NCBI RefSeq assembly: GCF_042683565.1 | Contig: NZ_JBHUJW010000043.1 | Coordinates: forward strand, 806,001 to 870,000 | Direction: 5' to 3' | Source of the DNA: Brevibacillus sp042683565 | GTDB taxonomy: Bacteria > Bacillota > Bacilli > Brevibacillales > Brevibacillaceae | Length of the DNA: 64,000 nt | Part shown: in pieces, positions 15,961 to 24,263 of the stretch | How positions within the stretch are numbered: position 1 is the stretch's first letter | Layout: every line of letters begins with the position of its first letter | Program-made: the position numbers and the translations under genes | Notes under the pieces: model-generated | The model's input: the letters and a program-made list of their open reading frames with translations, nothing else | Database searches by the model: none | Told to the model about the DNA's origin: nothing

Positions 15961-15989
15961 ATAATAAACGGAATGTAAGCGCTTGTCAA
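15961..15989 (-). promoter_or_regulatory. Strong sigma-A promoter of the amidohydrolase-like gene, overlapped by a cre-like site
   Basis: TTGACA (15984-15989) and TATTAT (15961-15966) are 17 bases apart on the minus strand. The sequence TGTAAGCGCTTGTCA (15974-15988) over the -35 box and spacer resembles a cre site with one extra base, so CcpA control is possible. Confidence 0.72.
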
Positions 15990-16066
15990 ATCATTTTCGC
16001 TAAAAACAGAGAGCGTAAATTTTTTTCTGCTGATGGAAGCAAGGTCAGCTCCCCCATCCCTGGGCA

Positions 16067-16095
16067 AAACAAAACCCGCATGCGCGCATGCGGGT
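16067..16095 (-). terminator. Terminator of the aromatic supraoperon after aroA
   Basis: The 22-base palindrome ACCCGCATGCG/CGCATGCGGGT (16074-16095) is followed on the minus strand by a T-rich stretch. It lies 15 bases after the aroA stop codon. Confidence 0.85.
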
Positions 16096-16110
16096 GCCTC
16101 TTCGTTTTGC

Positions 16111-17391
16111 TTACTCGCTGATTTGCTCCAGCAAAGCCGCGAACCCAGGGAACGAAACGTTGATCGCTTCATCATTGGCGATCTCTGTTTCGCCTGCTGC
16201 AGCAAGGCCGGCAATCGCCATCGCCATGCCAATCCGGTGATCGCCCATGCTATCGATCGACGCTCCTGTCAACTTGCTCTCCCCTTCAATAATCATGCCA
16301 TCGTCTGTCGGGATCACTTTCGCCCCGAATTTGGACAGCTGGCTTACAACCGTGGCGATCCGGTCCGTTTCTTTCACCTTCAGCTCCTGGGCGTCGCGAA
16401 TGACGGTACGCCCTTTTGCCTGTGTCGCCATGACGGCAATCACCGGAATTTCGTCAATCAGCCGTGGAATGATGTCACCCGCGATCTCGATTCCGTGCAA
16501 CGGGGAATGCTTGACCAGCAGATCGGCAATCGGCTCTTCGTTCACTACCCGTTCGTTGAGCAACACAAGGTCTCCGCCCATTTCCCTGACCACGTCGATG
16601 ATTCCCGTCCGTGTCGGGTTGACCCCTACGTTTTCAATCAGAAGGGAACTGCCTGGGACCATCATCACGGCTGCGATCAGAAAAGCTGCGGAAGAAATGT
16701 CGCCTGGCACCTGAATCGCTCGTCCACGCAGCGTCTGGCCGCCTTCTACCGAGACGGTCAGGCCGTCACGAACGACCTGCACGCCGAACGCCTGCAACAT
16801 CCGCTCCGTATGGTCGCGGGACAAGTGCGGCTCTGTCACGCTGGTAACCCCTTTCGCCTGCAAGCCCGCGAGCAATATGGCCGACTTGACTTGCGCGCTG
16901 GCGACGGGAGATTGGTACGAAATACCTTGCAGTTCTCCCCCGCGAATGGCCAGCGGCGTGAATTCCCCGTCTTTGCGGCCGTCGATTTTCGCGCCCATCT
17001 GGCGGAGCGGCCCGATTACCCGGCGCATCGGCCTTTTGGCAATGGACTCGTCGCCTTCCATCACAACATGAAAAGGCTGTGTTGACATGATGCCGGCCAT
17101 CAGGCGAATCGTCGTGCCGGAGTTGCCCACGTCCAGCCTTTCCGTCGGCTCTTGCAGCCCGTACCATCCTTTGCCGTGTACCGTTACCTTGTCCCCTGCC
17201 TGTTCGATCACGATCCCCATGCGGCGGAAGCAGCTGATCGTGCTCAGGCAGTCGGCACCTGGCAGGAAGCCTTCAATGGTCGTCGTCCCTTCAGCCAGAG
17301 ACCCGAACATGACCGCCCGATGCGAAATGGATTTGTCTCCCGGAACTCGAACGGTTCCTTTTATTTTTTTGGCTTGTCTTACGCGAAGCAC
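16111..17391 (-). CDS. aroA: 3-phosphoshikimate 1-carboxyvinyltransferase (EPSP synthase)
   Basis: This enzyme condenses shikimate 3-phosphate with phosphoenolpyruvate in the sixth step of the shikimate pathway. The N-terminal motif VPGDKSISHRAVMFG, the LDVGNSGTTIRLM motif and the C-terminal DHRIGMAMAIAG segment are intact. I place the start at the GTG at 17391 because AAAGGGGAGTGG precedes it and the protein then has 426 residues, the family length. An ATG at 17463 would add 24 residues that look unconserved. It is the last gene of the aro-trp supraoperon. Bacillus subtilis calls it aroE. Confidence 0.95.
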   Translation of the reverse strand: MLRVRQAKKIKGTVRVPGDKSISHRAVMFGSLAEGTTTIEGFLPGADCLSTISCFRRMGIVIEQAGDKVTVHGKGWYGLQEPTERLDVGNSGTTIRLMAGIMSTQPFHVVMEGDESIAKRPMRRVIGPLRQMGAKIDGRKDGEFTPLAIRGGELQGISYQSPVASAQVKSAILLAGLQAKGVTSVTEPHLSRDHTERMLQAFGVQVVRDGLTVSVEGGQTLRGRAIQVPGDISSAAFLIAAVMMVPGSSLLIENVGVNPTRTGIIDVVREMGGDLVLLNERVVNEEPIADLLVKHSPLHGIEIAGDIIPRLIDEIPVIAVMATQAKGRTVIRDAQELKVKETDRIATVVSQLSKFGAKVIPTDDGMIIEGESKLTGASIDSMGDHRIGMAMAIAGLAAAGETEIANDEAINVSFPGFAALLEQISE

Positions 17392-17466
17392 GGTTCCACT
17401 CCCCTTTAATTGTCTAACAGTCATGCTGTGAAGCGTCTTCGTTGTAAAGTCGGATGGCAGCAAAAA

Positions 17467-18570
17467 CTACGTCCGTCTGTATACATTGTAGTCGAAATAA
17501 CGGAGCAATTCTTCCCCTTTTTCCAATTCCGCCTGTGACTGAAACGTAATGCGCAGGGCACCGTAAATGTCCTCGCGAGTCTCGCGGATTTGCAGGTTGA
17601 TGATGTTGATTTGCTTCGCCCCAAGGAGCGTGGTAATCCTGCCGATTTCCCCTGGATGGTCGGGAATGTCAATATACAGATCATACAACGGCGGCAAGGC
17701 ACCAGCTTTTCGCTCCGGCAAGCCTTCGCGGAAATCTCTCGCCGTCTGGAAAAACTGTTCGATCCTCTCCGCATCGCCCGCTTCCACCAGTTCCATCACG
17801 TCTTCCAGCGCTTTCGTCCAGTCTTTCGCGATCTTCAGCAGCGGCTCACGGTTTTGCAGCAAGACATCCCGCCACATCCGCGGATTGCTGGAGGCGATGC
17901 GGGTAATGTCGCGGAAGCCGCCTGCTGCCAGGCGCGCATGCCAAGCGTTATCGCCATCGTAGCCGGCAACGAGATTAACGAGTGCAGAGGCCAGAATGTG
18001 CGGAAAATGACTGACGGCTCCGACTACCTGGTCATGTGTCTCAGGGTCCATCTGCACGACTTTCGCCCGCGTCAAGGAGAGGACTTGGATCAGGCGGTTA
18101 ACGAGATGATCAGGTGTGTTCGCGTCGGGGGTCAGTACGTAATAAGCATTTTCCAGCAGCCGGTCAGAGGCTGCTTCCACTCCGGATTTGTGGGAGCCCG
18201 CCATCGGATGCCCGCCGATAAAGGTCACGTGAGGCGGAATCACTTTGAGCGCTTCCCGAACGATTTTGGCCTTGGTGCTTCCTACATCCGTCACGATCAC
18301 ATCCGGCTGCAGCTCCACCTCGGACAGACGCCGCAATGTCGTGAAAATCTGTTCCACGGGCGCGGCCAAAAAAATGATGTTTGCTTCTCGCACGGCCGTC
18401 TGCAAGTCGGTTGTCCCGGCATGAATCACGCCCAGCGTCAAAGCCTTGTCCAACCGATCCTGACGCACGTCGAATCCGACGACGCGAATCGCCGGGTCAC
18501 GGCGCATGGACAAGGCAATCGATCCGCCGATAAGCCCGACGCCCAGCACAGCTATGGTTGTTTTTTTCAT
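17467..18570 (-). CDS. tyrA: Prephenate dehydrogenase with ACT domain
   Basis: TyrA oxidatively decarboxylates prephenate to 4-hydroxyphenylpyruvate for tyrosine. The start MKKTTIAVLGVGLIGGS at 18570 gives the NAD-binding GxGxxG loop at residues 10-15; an upstream extension in the same frame is unlikely. The GGHPMAGSHKSG motif contains the catalytic histidine region and EThDQVVGAVSHFPH is present. A C-terminal ACT domain starts near residue 295 (LYDLYIDIPDHPGEIGRI), a likely tyrosine sensor. It lies between hisC and aroA. Confidence 0.95.
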   Translation of the reverse strand: MKKTTIAVLGVGLIGGSIALSMRRDPAIRVVGFDVRQDRLDKALTLGVIHAGTTDLQTAVREANIIFLAAPVEQIFTTLRRLSEVELQPDVIVTDVGSTKAKIVREALKVIPPHVTFIGGHPMAGSHKSGVEAASDRLLENAYYVLTPDANTPDHLVNRLIQVLSLTRAKVVQMDPETHDQVVGAVSHFPHILASALVNLVAGYDGDNAWHARLAAGGFRDITRIASSNPRMWRDVLLQNREPLLKIAKDWTKALEDVMELVEAGDAERIEQFFQTARDFREGLPERKAGALPPLYDLYIDIPDHPGEIGRITTLLGAKQINIINLQIRETREDIYGALRITFQSQAELEKGEELLRYFDYNVYRRT

Positions 18571-18635
18571 AGAAAAGTTCGATCCTTCCTGGTTGCATGT
18601 AGACAAAGATGCCGGGGGGTGTCCCGGCATCCGCG

Positions 18636-19733
18636 TTATTCTTTCAATGCGCCTGTGACTATCTCTTTCAGTGCGGAGAGAACCTTCTCATTTTGCTCCG
18701 GCGTACCAATGGTAATTCGTTGGTAACCAGGATGGCCGAGCGCGTTCCCCGAACGAACGATAATGCCTTGGCTAAGCAGCTGTTTGAATACGGCATCTGA
18801 ATCCTGTTTCAGGTTGACGAGGATAAAGTTCGTCTGGGATGGATAGTAATCCAGACCCCACGCGTCAAACGCATCCGTGAACTGCTTCATGCCTTCGCGG
18901 TTACGCTCGCGGCAGGTTTTCACGAACTCCTGGTCGTGCAGCGCAGCACGAGCTGCTACCTGACCCAGCGTCCCTGTATTGAACGGCTCGCGCACATGCT
19001 CCAGATGGGAGACAATCTCTTCGGAAGCGATGCCGTAGCCGACGCGCAAAGTCGCAAGGCCGTAAATTTTGGAGAAGGTGCGCAGGATGATCAGGTTCGG
19101 ATAGTCAGCCAGCATTGGCACCGTTTGCGGATATTCCGGGTCTACGACGTACTCGTAATACGCTTCGTCCAGTACCACGAGAACGTTTTTCGGCACTTTT
19201 TTCAGAAATGCTTCCAGCTCTGCCGCTGTCACGATCGTACCGGACGGATTGTTCGGGTTGCACACCCAGACGACCCGAGTCTGCTCGTTGATCGCCGCCG
19301 CCATCGCTTCCAGATCGTGAACCCCGTCCTTCAGCGGCACTTCAATCAGCTCTGCCCCTTCGATGATCGCATTGGAGCGGTATTGGGAAAACGTCGGCTT
19401 CGCCATGACAGTATTGGTCCCCTCGCTCAAATAGGCACGGGCGATCATCAACAGGTTTTCATCCGATCCGTTTCCGAAAATCAGTTGACTCGGCTTGACT
19501 CCGAGAAACTCTGCCAAATCCCAGCGCAGGTTCAGGCTGGCCCCGTCGGGATAGAGCGCCAGGTTGTCCAGATGCGCGGTGATCGCTTCTTTTGCTTTTG
19601 GCGAGGAGCCATACGGGTTTTCGTTGGACGCCAGCTTGATTACATCTGTCAAACCGTACTCCCTCTTGACATCATCAATCGGTTTCCCAGGTTGGTAAAC
19701 CGGGGCATTCAATATGCGCTGCTTCGGTTGCAT
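18636..19733 (-). CDS. hisC: Histidinol-phosphate aminotransferase
   Basis: A PLP-dependent class I/II aminotransferase of 365 residues. The motif KLASNENPYGSSPKA near residue 35, the NPNNPSGT segment and the lysine-containing RTFSKIYGLATLRVGYG motif around residue 220 identify HisC. In Bacillus this enzyme serves both histidine and tyrosine/phenylalanine synthesis, which explains its place between trpA and tyrA. The his operon itself is not in this window. Confidence 0.96.
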   Translation of the reverse strand: MQPKQRILNAPVYQPGKPIDDVKREYGLTDVIKLASNENPYGSSPKAKEAITAHLDNLALYPDGASLNLRWDLAEFLGVKPSQLIFGNGSDENLLMIARAYLSEGTNTVMAKPTFSQYRSNAIIEGAELIEVPLKDGVHDLEAMAAAINEQTRVVWVCNPNNPSGTIVTAAELEAFLKKVPKNVLVVLDEAYYEYVVDPEYPQTVPMLADYPNLIILRTFSKIYGLATLRVGYGIASEEIVSHLEHVREPFNTGTLGQVAARAALHDQEFVKTCRERNREGMKQFTDAFDAWGLDYYPSQTNFILVNLKQDSDAVFKQLLSQGIIVRSGNALGHPGYQRITIGTPEQNEKVLSALKEIVTGALKE

Positions 19734-19763
19734 CCACGATTCACTCCAGTCACGTTTTTGAAA

Positions 19764-20582
19764 CTATTGTAACGCACTGGCCAACTGATGTACAAACGTT
19801 TTTATTTTTGCGACAGCCTCTGCGGACTGATCGGGCTCCTTCAATTGCTCGGCATGGCGTTCGATTTCAAGCACGATGGCGCTGCCGACGATCACGCCGT
19901 CCGTGTGGGGAGCGACGGCTCTTACCTGCTCCGGCGTGGAGATGCCAAAGCCTACAGCAGTCGGGGCCTTCGTACTTGCCTTTACTCTGCCCAGGAAATC
20001 TGCCAGATCGTCGCGCAAGGAGGCACGCGCACCGGTCACGCCGAGAGACGAGACGCAGTAGAGGAAGCCCGTCGCCTGTTCGCCGATTGTCCGGATGCGC
20101 GACTGGGAGGTCGGTGCCACCAGCGAAATCACATGGATGCCGTATTTTTGCGCTGCCGCTACCGCCGGGCCGTTTTCCTCGATCGGCAAATCAGGAATGA
20201 CGACGCCGTCTGCCCCGTATTTGGCGAGATCGGCAAAAAAGCGTCCAATGCCGTACTGCAGCACGGGATTGACATAGGTGAATAAAACGAGCGCCGTTTC
20301 CATGCCTGACGAGCGCAGCCGAGCCACCAGCTCCAGTCCATCCTGGATGGAAATGCCATTCGCCAGCGCTCGTTGTGAAGCCCGCTGGATGGTCGGTCCG
20401 TCCGCCAACGGATCTGAATACGGGATGCCCAGCTCGAGGATGTCTGCCCCCGCCTCTACCAAGGCATGGGCGAGCTGGTACGTCGCCTCGAGGGTAGGGT
20501 CTCCGACGGTAATGAAAGGGATAAAACGTTTGCGGCTGCGGTCTGCAAACAAACGGTCAATGCGATTCACGGTTGCCGTCAT
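19764..20582 (-). CDS. trpA: Tryptophan synthase alpha subunit
   Basis: TrpA cleaves indole-3-glycerol phosphate and sends indole to TrpB. The 272-residue barrel shows the catalytic glutamate in DILELGIPYSDPLADGP and the aspartate in GADGVVIPDLPIEE. The phosphate loop GFGIS is near residue 210. The ATG at 20582 shares one base with the trpB stop codon (TGATG), so the start is well fixed; a longer in-frame reading upstream is trpB sequence in another frame. Confidence 0.96.
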   Translation of the reverse strand: MTATVNRIDRLFADRSRKRFIPFITVGDPTLEATYQLAHALVEAGADILELGIPYSDPLADGPTIQRASQRALANGISIQDGLELVARLRSSGMETALVLFTYVNPVLQYGIGRFFADLAKYGADGVVIPDLPIEENGPAVAAAQKYGIHVISLVAPTSQSRIRTIGEQATGFLYCVSSLGVTGARASLRDDLADFLGRVKASTKAPTAVGFGISTPEQVRAVAPHTDGVIVGSAIVLEIERHAEQLKEPDQSAEAVAKIKTFVHQLASALQ

Positions 20583-21811
20583 CACTGAACGCCTCCTTCG
20601 ATTTGTTGTCCCAATGCGTCCTGAATGGTCAGCACGTCCTTGTCGCCGCGACCGGACAGGCAGATGACGAGAATTTCGTCCCTGGACATTTGCGGGGCGC
20701 GCTTCACAGCTTCCGCGATCGCATGCGCGCTCTCCAGCGCCGGGATGATGCCCTCTGTCCGGCAAAGAATTTGCACAGCCTCCAGCGCTTCGGCATCGGT
20801 GACAGAGGTGTAGGTCACACGGCCGTTGTCTTTCAAGTATGCATGCTCGGGACCGACGCCTGGGTAGTCCAGCCCGGCCGAGATCGAATGCGCTTCTTGC
20901 ACTTGGCCATGGCTGTCCTGCAACAAGTAGGTCAGCGAGCCGTGGATGACGCCTGGGCGACCGAGTGTGAGTGTGGCGGCATGCTTGTCTGTCTCCAAGC
21001 CTTTTCCGGCTGCCTCTACTCCCCGCAGCGCCACTGTCTCATCCTGGATAAAGGGATAGAACATCCCGATCGCGTTGCTGCCGCCGCCTACGCATGCGAT
21101 AACTTCATCCGGCAGTCTCCCGAGCATTTGCAAAATTTGCGCGCGCGTCTCTTCCCCGATGATCTTTTGGAATTCGCGCACCATGTACGGATACGGATGC
21201 GGACCGACTACGGACCCGATCACGTAAAACGTCTCGTCCACGTTGGAGACCCAGTAACGGATCGCTTCATTGGTGGCATCCTTGAGCGTGCGGGAGCCGG
21301 AGACAGCCGGGATGACCTCCGCGCCCAGAAGCCGCATGCGAAAGACGTTCAAGGATTGCCTGCGAATGTCTTCTTCGCCCATAAATACTTTGCAGGAGAG
21401 GCCGAGCTTCGCTGCCACAGTTGCAGAAGCCACCCCGTGCTGACCTGCCCCTGTCTCCGCGATGATCGACTTTTTCCCCATCCGCTTGGCCAACAGTCCT
21501 TGCCCCAAGGCATTGTTCAGCTTGTGTGCGCCGGTGTGGTTCAAGTCTTCCCGCTTCAGGTAAATGCGCGCGCCGCCTAACTCCTCGGTCAGACGCTCGG
21601 CGTAGGTGAGCGGCGTCGGCCGGCCGGCATACTCGCTCAAGAGGTGGTTCAATTCCGCACAGAAAGCCGGGTCCTGCTTCGCTTCCGCAAACGCTGCCTC
21701 CAGCTCGGTCAACGCGTTCATCAGCGTCTCCGGTACAAATTTTCCTCCATAGGCTCCGAACCGGCCTTTTTCATCCGGCACGGTTCGCGTAGCTGTCGCT
21801 TTATCCAACAT
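20582..21811 (-). CDS. trpB: Tryptophan synthase beta subunit
   Basis: TrpB joins indole and serine using PLP. The 409-residue protein has the GRPTPLTYAERL region, the PLP lysine in LNHTGAHKLNNALGQ, and the glycine-rich phosphate site CVGGGSNAIG. It overlaps the trpF stop by 11 bases and shares one base with trpA. It is a standard trpB1-type protein. Confidence 0.97.
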   Translation of the reverse strand: MLDKATATRTVPDEKGRFGAYGGKFVPETLMNALTELEAAFAEAKQDPAFCAELNHLLSEYAGRPTPLTYAERLTEELGGARIYLKREDLNHTGAHKLNNALGQGLLAKRMGKKSIIAETGAGQHGVASATVAAKLGLSCKVFMGEEDIRRQSLNVFRMRLLGAEVIPAVSGSRTLKDATNEAIRYWVSNVDETFYVIGSVVGPHPYPYMVREFQKIIGEETRAQILQMLGRLPDEVIACVGGGSNAIGMFYPFIQDETVALRGVEAAGKGLETDKHAATLTLGRPGVIHGSLTYLLQDSHGQVQEAHSISAGLDYPGVGPEHAYLKDNGRVTYTSVTDAEALEAVQILCRTEGIIPALESAHAIAEAVKRAPQMSRDEILVICLSGRGDKDVLTIQDALGQQIEGGVQ

Positions 21812-22442
21812 GCGCCTTCACCCTCTCCACCAACGTTTTTATTTTCTCTGTATCTTTTTCTCCGTCTGTCTCTACTCCACTCGATACATCAATCATCCCC
21901 GCCTGATAGCGAAGGACAAGCTCCTGGACATTTTCGGCGTTGATGCCGCCAGCGATGATGCAGGTCCGATCCTGGCAAGCCGCCTGTAGCTGCGGGATAT
22001 GCTCCCAGGAGAAGCGTTTTCCCGTGCCCCCAGCCTGGCCTGGGTCGTAGGTATCAAACAGAAAAGCGCCTACGGCCTTCGCATACCGTCCGATCTCTGA
22101 CACCGCGTCGTCTTCTCCGCCCACCGCGAGCGCTTTCCAGACTGGCAGCGAATAGCGCTCCTTGACGATGCGGCAATATTCCGGCGATTCTTGCCCGTGC
22201 AGCTGAACCACAGCAAGCGGCACCTGTCCCAGGACCTCGTCCAGTTCGTCCAGCGTCGGATTGACAAATACACCTACTGCTGGCGGGTGGTCAGGCACGG
22301 CGTCAAGCAGCGCTCGCGCGGCGGCTGCCTCGACCCTGCGTCTGCTCGGAGCGAAGACGAAGCCGGCGTAATCCACTCCCAGTGACGCGAGCTGTGCCAA
22401 AGTTTCCGCCCGTTTGATGCCACAAATCTTGATGCGGGTCAC
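21801..22442 (-). CDS. trpF: Phosphoribosylanthranilate isomerase
   Basis: TrpF performs the Amadori rearrangement of phosphoribosylanthranilate. The 213-residue barrel starts with IKICGIKRAETL, whose cysteine is the general base, and carries VQLHGQESPEY and the catalytic aspartate in LFDTYDPGQAGGTGK. The GGINAENV phosphate loop follows. It overlaps trpC by four bases. Confidence 0.95.
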   Translation of the reverse strand: MTRIKICGIKRAETLAQLASLGVDYAGFVFAPSRRRVEAAAARALLDAVPDHPPAVGVFVNPTLDELDEVLGQVPLAVVQLHGQESPEYCRIVKERYSLPVWKALAVGGEDDAVSEIGRYAKAVGAFLFDTYDPGQAGGTGKRFSWEHIPQLQAACQDRTCIIAGGINAENVQELVLRYQAGMIDVSSGVETDGEKDTEKIKTLVERVKAHVG

Positions 22443-23248
22443 TTTCTCACCCCCGCCTGCCGCATAGCAGCTTCGCCCACGAGGGAGATGACTGCCTTTG
22501 CCACATCGCTTTGCCGCATGAAATGTTCCCCCACCAATACGGCACGTGCCCCGGCGGTTCGCACGTATTCGATGTCGGCCGGAAGGGAAATGCCGCTCTC
22601 GCTCACCACTGTGATGGAAGCCGGAATGTCCGCGATCACTTCGCGAGTGACAGCAAGATCGGTCTGAAACGTGTGCAAATTGCGATTGTTGATGCCGATT
22701 AGCGTCGGCGTGATCGAAGTGAGCACCAAATCGGTCTCCCGGCGATCGTGCACTTCGACCAGGACGTCCATGCCGAGTTCCCTGGCTGTCTGATAGAGAT
22801 GCCGCAGCTGCTCACCGTCGAGGATCGCCGCGATGAGCAGAACCGCATCTGCCCCTGCTGCCCTCGCCTCGACTACCTGCCACTCATCAATGAGAAAGTC
22901 CTTGCGCAACAGCGGCTGCTCTACCGCATCGTGAATCGCTCGCAAATAAGCGAGACTGCCCTGGAAAAACGATTCGTCCGTGAGTACGGAGATGCATTCC
23001 GCTTGGGCTGCCTGATACGCCTTGGCAATCGCGACCGGTTCAAAGTCGGAGCGGATCAGCCCTTTGGACGGCGATGCTTTCTTTACCTCGGCGATGAGGC
23101 TGACAGGCCGGACACTCGTCTCAAGCGCCTGGCGAAATCCGCGCGGCTTTCCCTTTTGCTGCGCGGCTGCCAGCAAGGATGGAAGCGAGCTGACACTGCG
23201 CAGGCGGGCTACCTCTTCCCGTTTTTTCTCGACAATTTTACGAAGCAT
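22439..23248 (-). CDS. trpC: Indole-3-glycerol-phosphate synthase
   Basis: TrpC closes the indole ring. The 269-residue barrel shows LIAEVKKASPSKGLI with the catalytic lysine, SVLTDESFFQGS, LLRKDFLIDEWQV, GINNRNLHTF and SESGI, all family signatures. It overlaps trpD by 11 bases on the 5' side and trpF by four on the 3' side. It is a single-function enzyme, not fused to TrpF. Confidence 0.96.
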   Translation of the reverse strand: MLRKIVEKKREEVARLRSVSSLPSLLAAAQQKGKPRGFRQALETSVRPVSLIAEVKKASPSKGLIRSDFEPVAIAKAYQAAQAECISVLTDESFFQGSLAYLRAIHDAVEQPLLRKDFLIDEWQVVEARAAGADAVLLIAAILDGEQLRHLYQTARELGMDVLVEVHDRRETDLVLTSITPTLIGINNRNLHTFQTDLAVTREVIADIPASITVVSESGISLPADIEYVRTAGARAVLVGEHFMRQSDVAKAVISLVGEAAMRQAGVRK

Positions 23249-24263
23249 GTACCATACCCCCTGCGACCTCGCGGATTTGCTCCAGCTTGCTCATGACCAG
23301 TCCGTCGTCGATCAACTCCGCTGCGCGGATGACGCCCGCCTCCAGCGAGCTTACCCGGTTTGCGAGGTACAGAATCGCCCCTGCGTTCAGCAGGACAATA
23401 TCACGGGCCGCGCCGCGCTTGCCGGCGAATACATCGCGGATGATCGCCGCGTTTTCAGCGGCATCTCCCCCGCGCAGTGCTTCTTTGTCATGGCGGCGCA
23501 GTCCGAACTGCTCCGGTTCTATCTCGTAGGTCTTGATCTGTCCATCGCGCAGCTCCGCGATGTGGCTGATCCCTGTCACGGTCAACTCATCGAGTCCGTC
23601 TGCTCCCGCCACGACCAACGCCCGTTTGACGTCGAGCTGCCCGAGGACGGATGCCACTGTCGACAGCAACCTGGCGTCATAGACTCCCATCAACTGATGG
23701 CTGGCATTTGCCGGGTTGGTCAGCGGGCCAAGCAAGTTGAAAACAGTGCGTACGGCCAGCTCCTTGCGCGGCCCGGCAGCGTGCTTCATCGCCTGGTGGT
23801 AAAGCGGCGCAAACAGGAAGCACAGATTGGTGATGCGCAAGCAGTCCGCTGCTGCCTCTGGCGTCAAATTGACTGGCACGCCCAACGCTTCCAGCACATC
23901 GGCACTGCCGCTCTTGCTGGAGACGGCGCGGTTGCCATGCTTGGCAATCCGCACGCCGTCGCTTGCCGCCACAAAGGCGCTCGCGGTAGAAATATTGAAG
24001 GTGTGCGCTCCGTCTCCGCCGGTTCCGCACGTATCGACCAGGCCCGGGATGTCGAGCGGGAATCTCGTGGCTCGTGCTCGCATGGCGCGGGCGAAGCCGA
24101 TGATCTCCGCCACCTGCTCGCCTTTCAGTCGCAGACTGGCGAGAAAAGCTCCGATTTGTGCTGGAGTCGCTTTCCCATCCATGATCTCGCCCATGGCTCT
24201 TTCGGCGACTTCCGTATCGAGGTGCTTCCCCTGCAAAATGTGCTCCAGCGCCTGTGTCAGCAT
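23238..24263 (-). CDS. trpD: Anthranilate phosphoribosyltransferase
   Basis: TrpD transfers phosphoribose from PRPP to anthranilate. The 341-residue protein has the PRPP loop GTGGDGAHTFNIST near residue 80 and KHGNRAVSSKSGSADVLEALG after it. There is no fused glutamine amidotransferase domain. The trpG/pabA subunit is not in this operon, as in Bacillus subtilis, where PabA serves both pathways from the folate operon. Confidence 0.96.
   Translation of the reverse strand: MLTQALEHILQGKHLDTEVAERAMGEIMDGKATPAQIGAFLASLRLKGEQVAEIIGFARAMRARATRFPLDIPGLVDTCGTGGDGAHTFNISTASAFVAASDGVRIAKHGNRAVSSKSGSADVLEALGVPVNLTPEAAADCLRITNLCFLFAPLYHQAMKHAAGPRKELAVRTVFNLLGPLTNPANASHQLMGVYDARLLSTVASVLGQLDVKRALVVAGADGLDELTVTGISHIAELRDGQIKTYEIEPEQFGLRRHDKEALRGGDAAENAAIIRDVFAGKRGAARDIVLLNAGAILYLANRVSSLEAGVIRAAELIDDGLVMSKLEQIREVAGGMVHAS

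Noticed and set aside
15798..16232. 144-codon leftward ORF over the aroA end and the leader region
   Set aside because: It crosses the aroA coding end, a terminator and a promoter; it is noncoding by composition.
17590..18726. 378-codon rightward ORF opposite tyrA
   Set aside because: It is the shadow of tyrA; no ribosome-binding site.
20583..20765. N-terminal extension of trpA
   Set aside because: The extra residues are trpB read in another frame; TGATG fixes the start at 20582.
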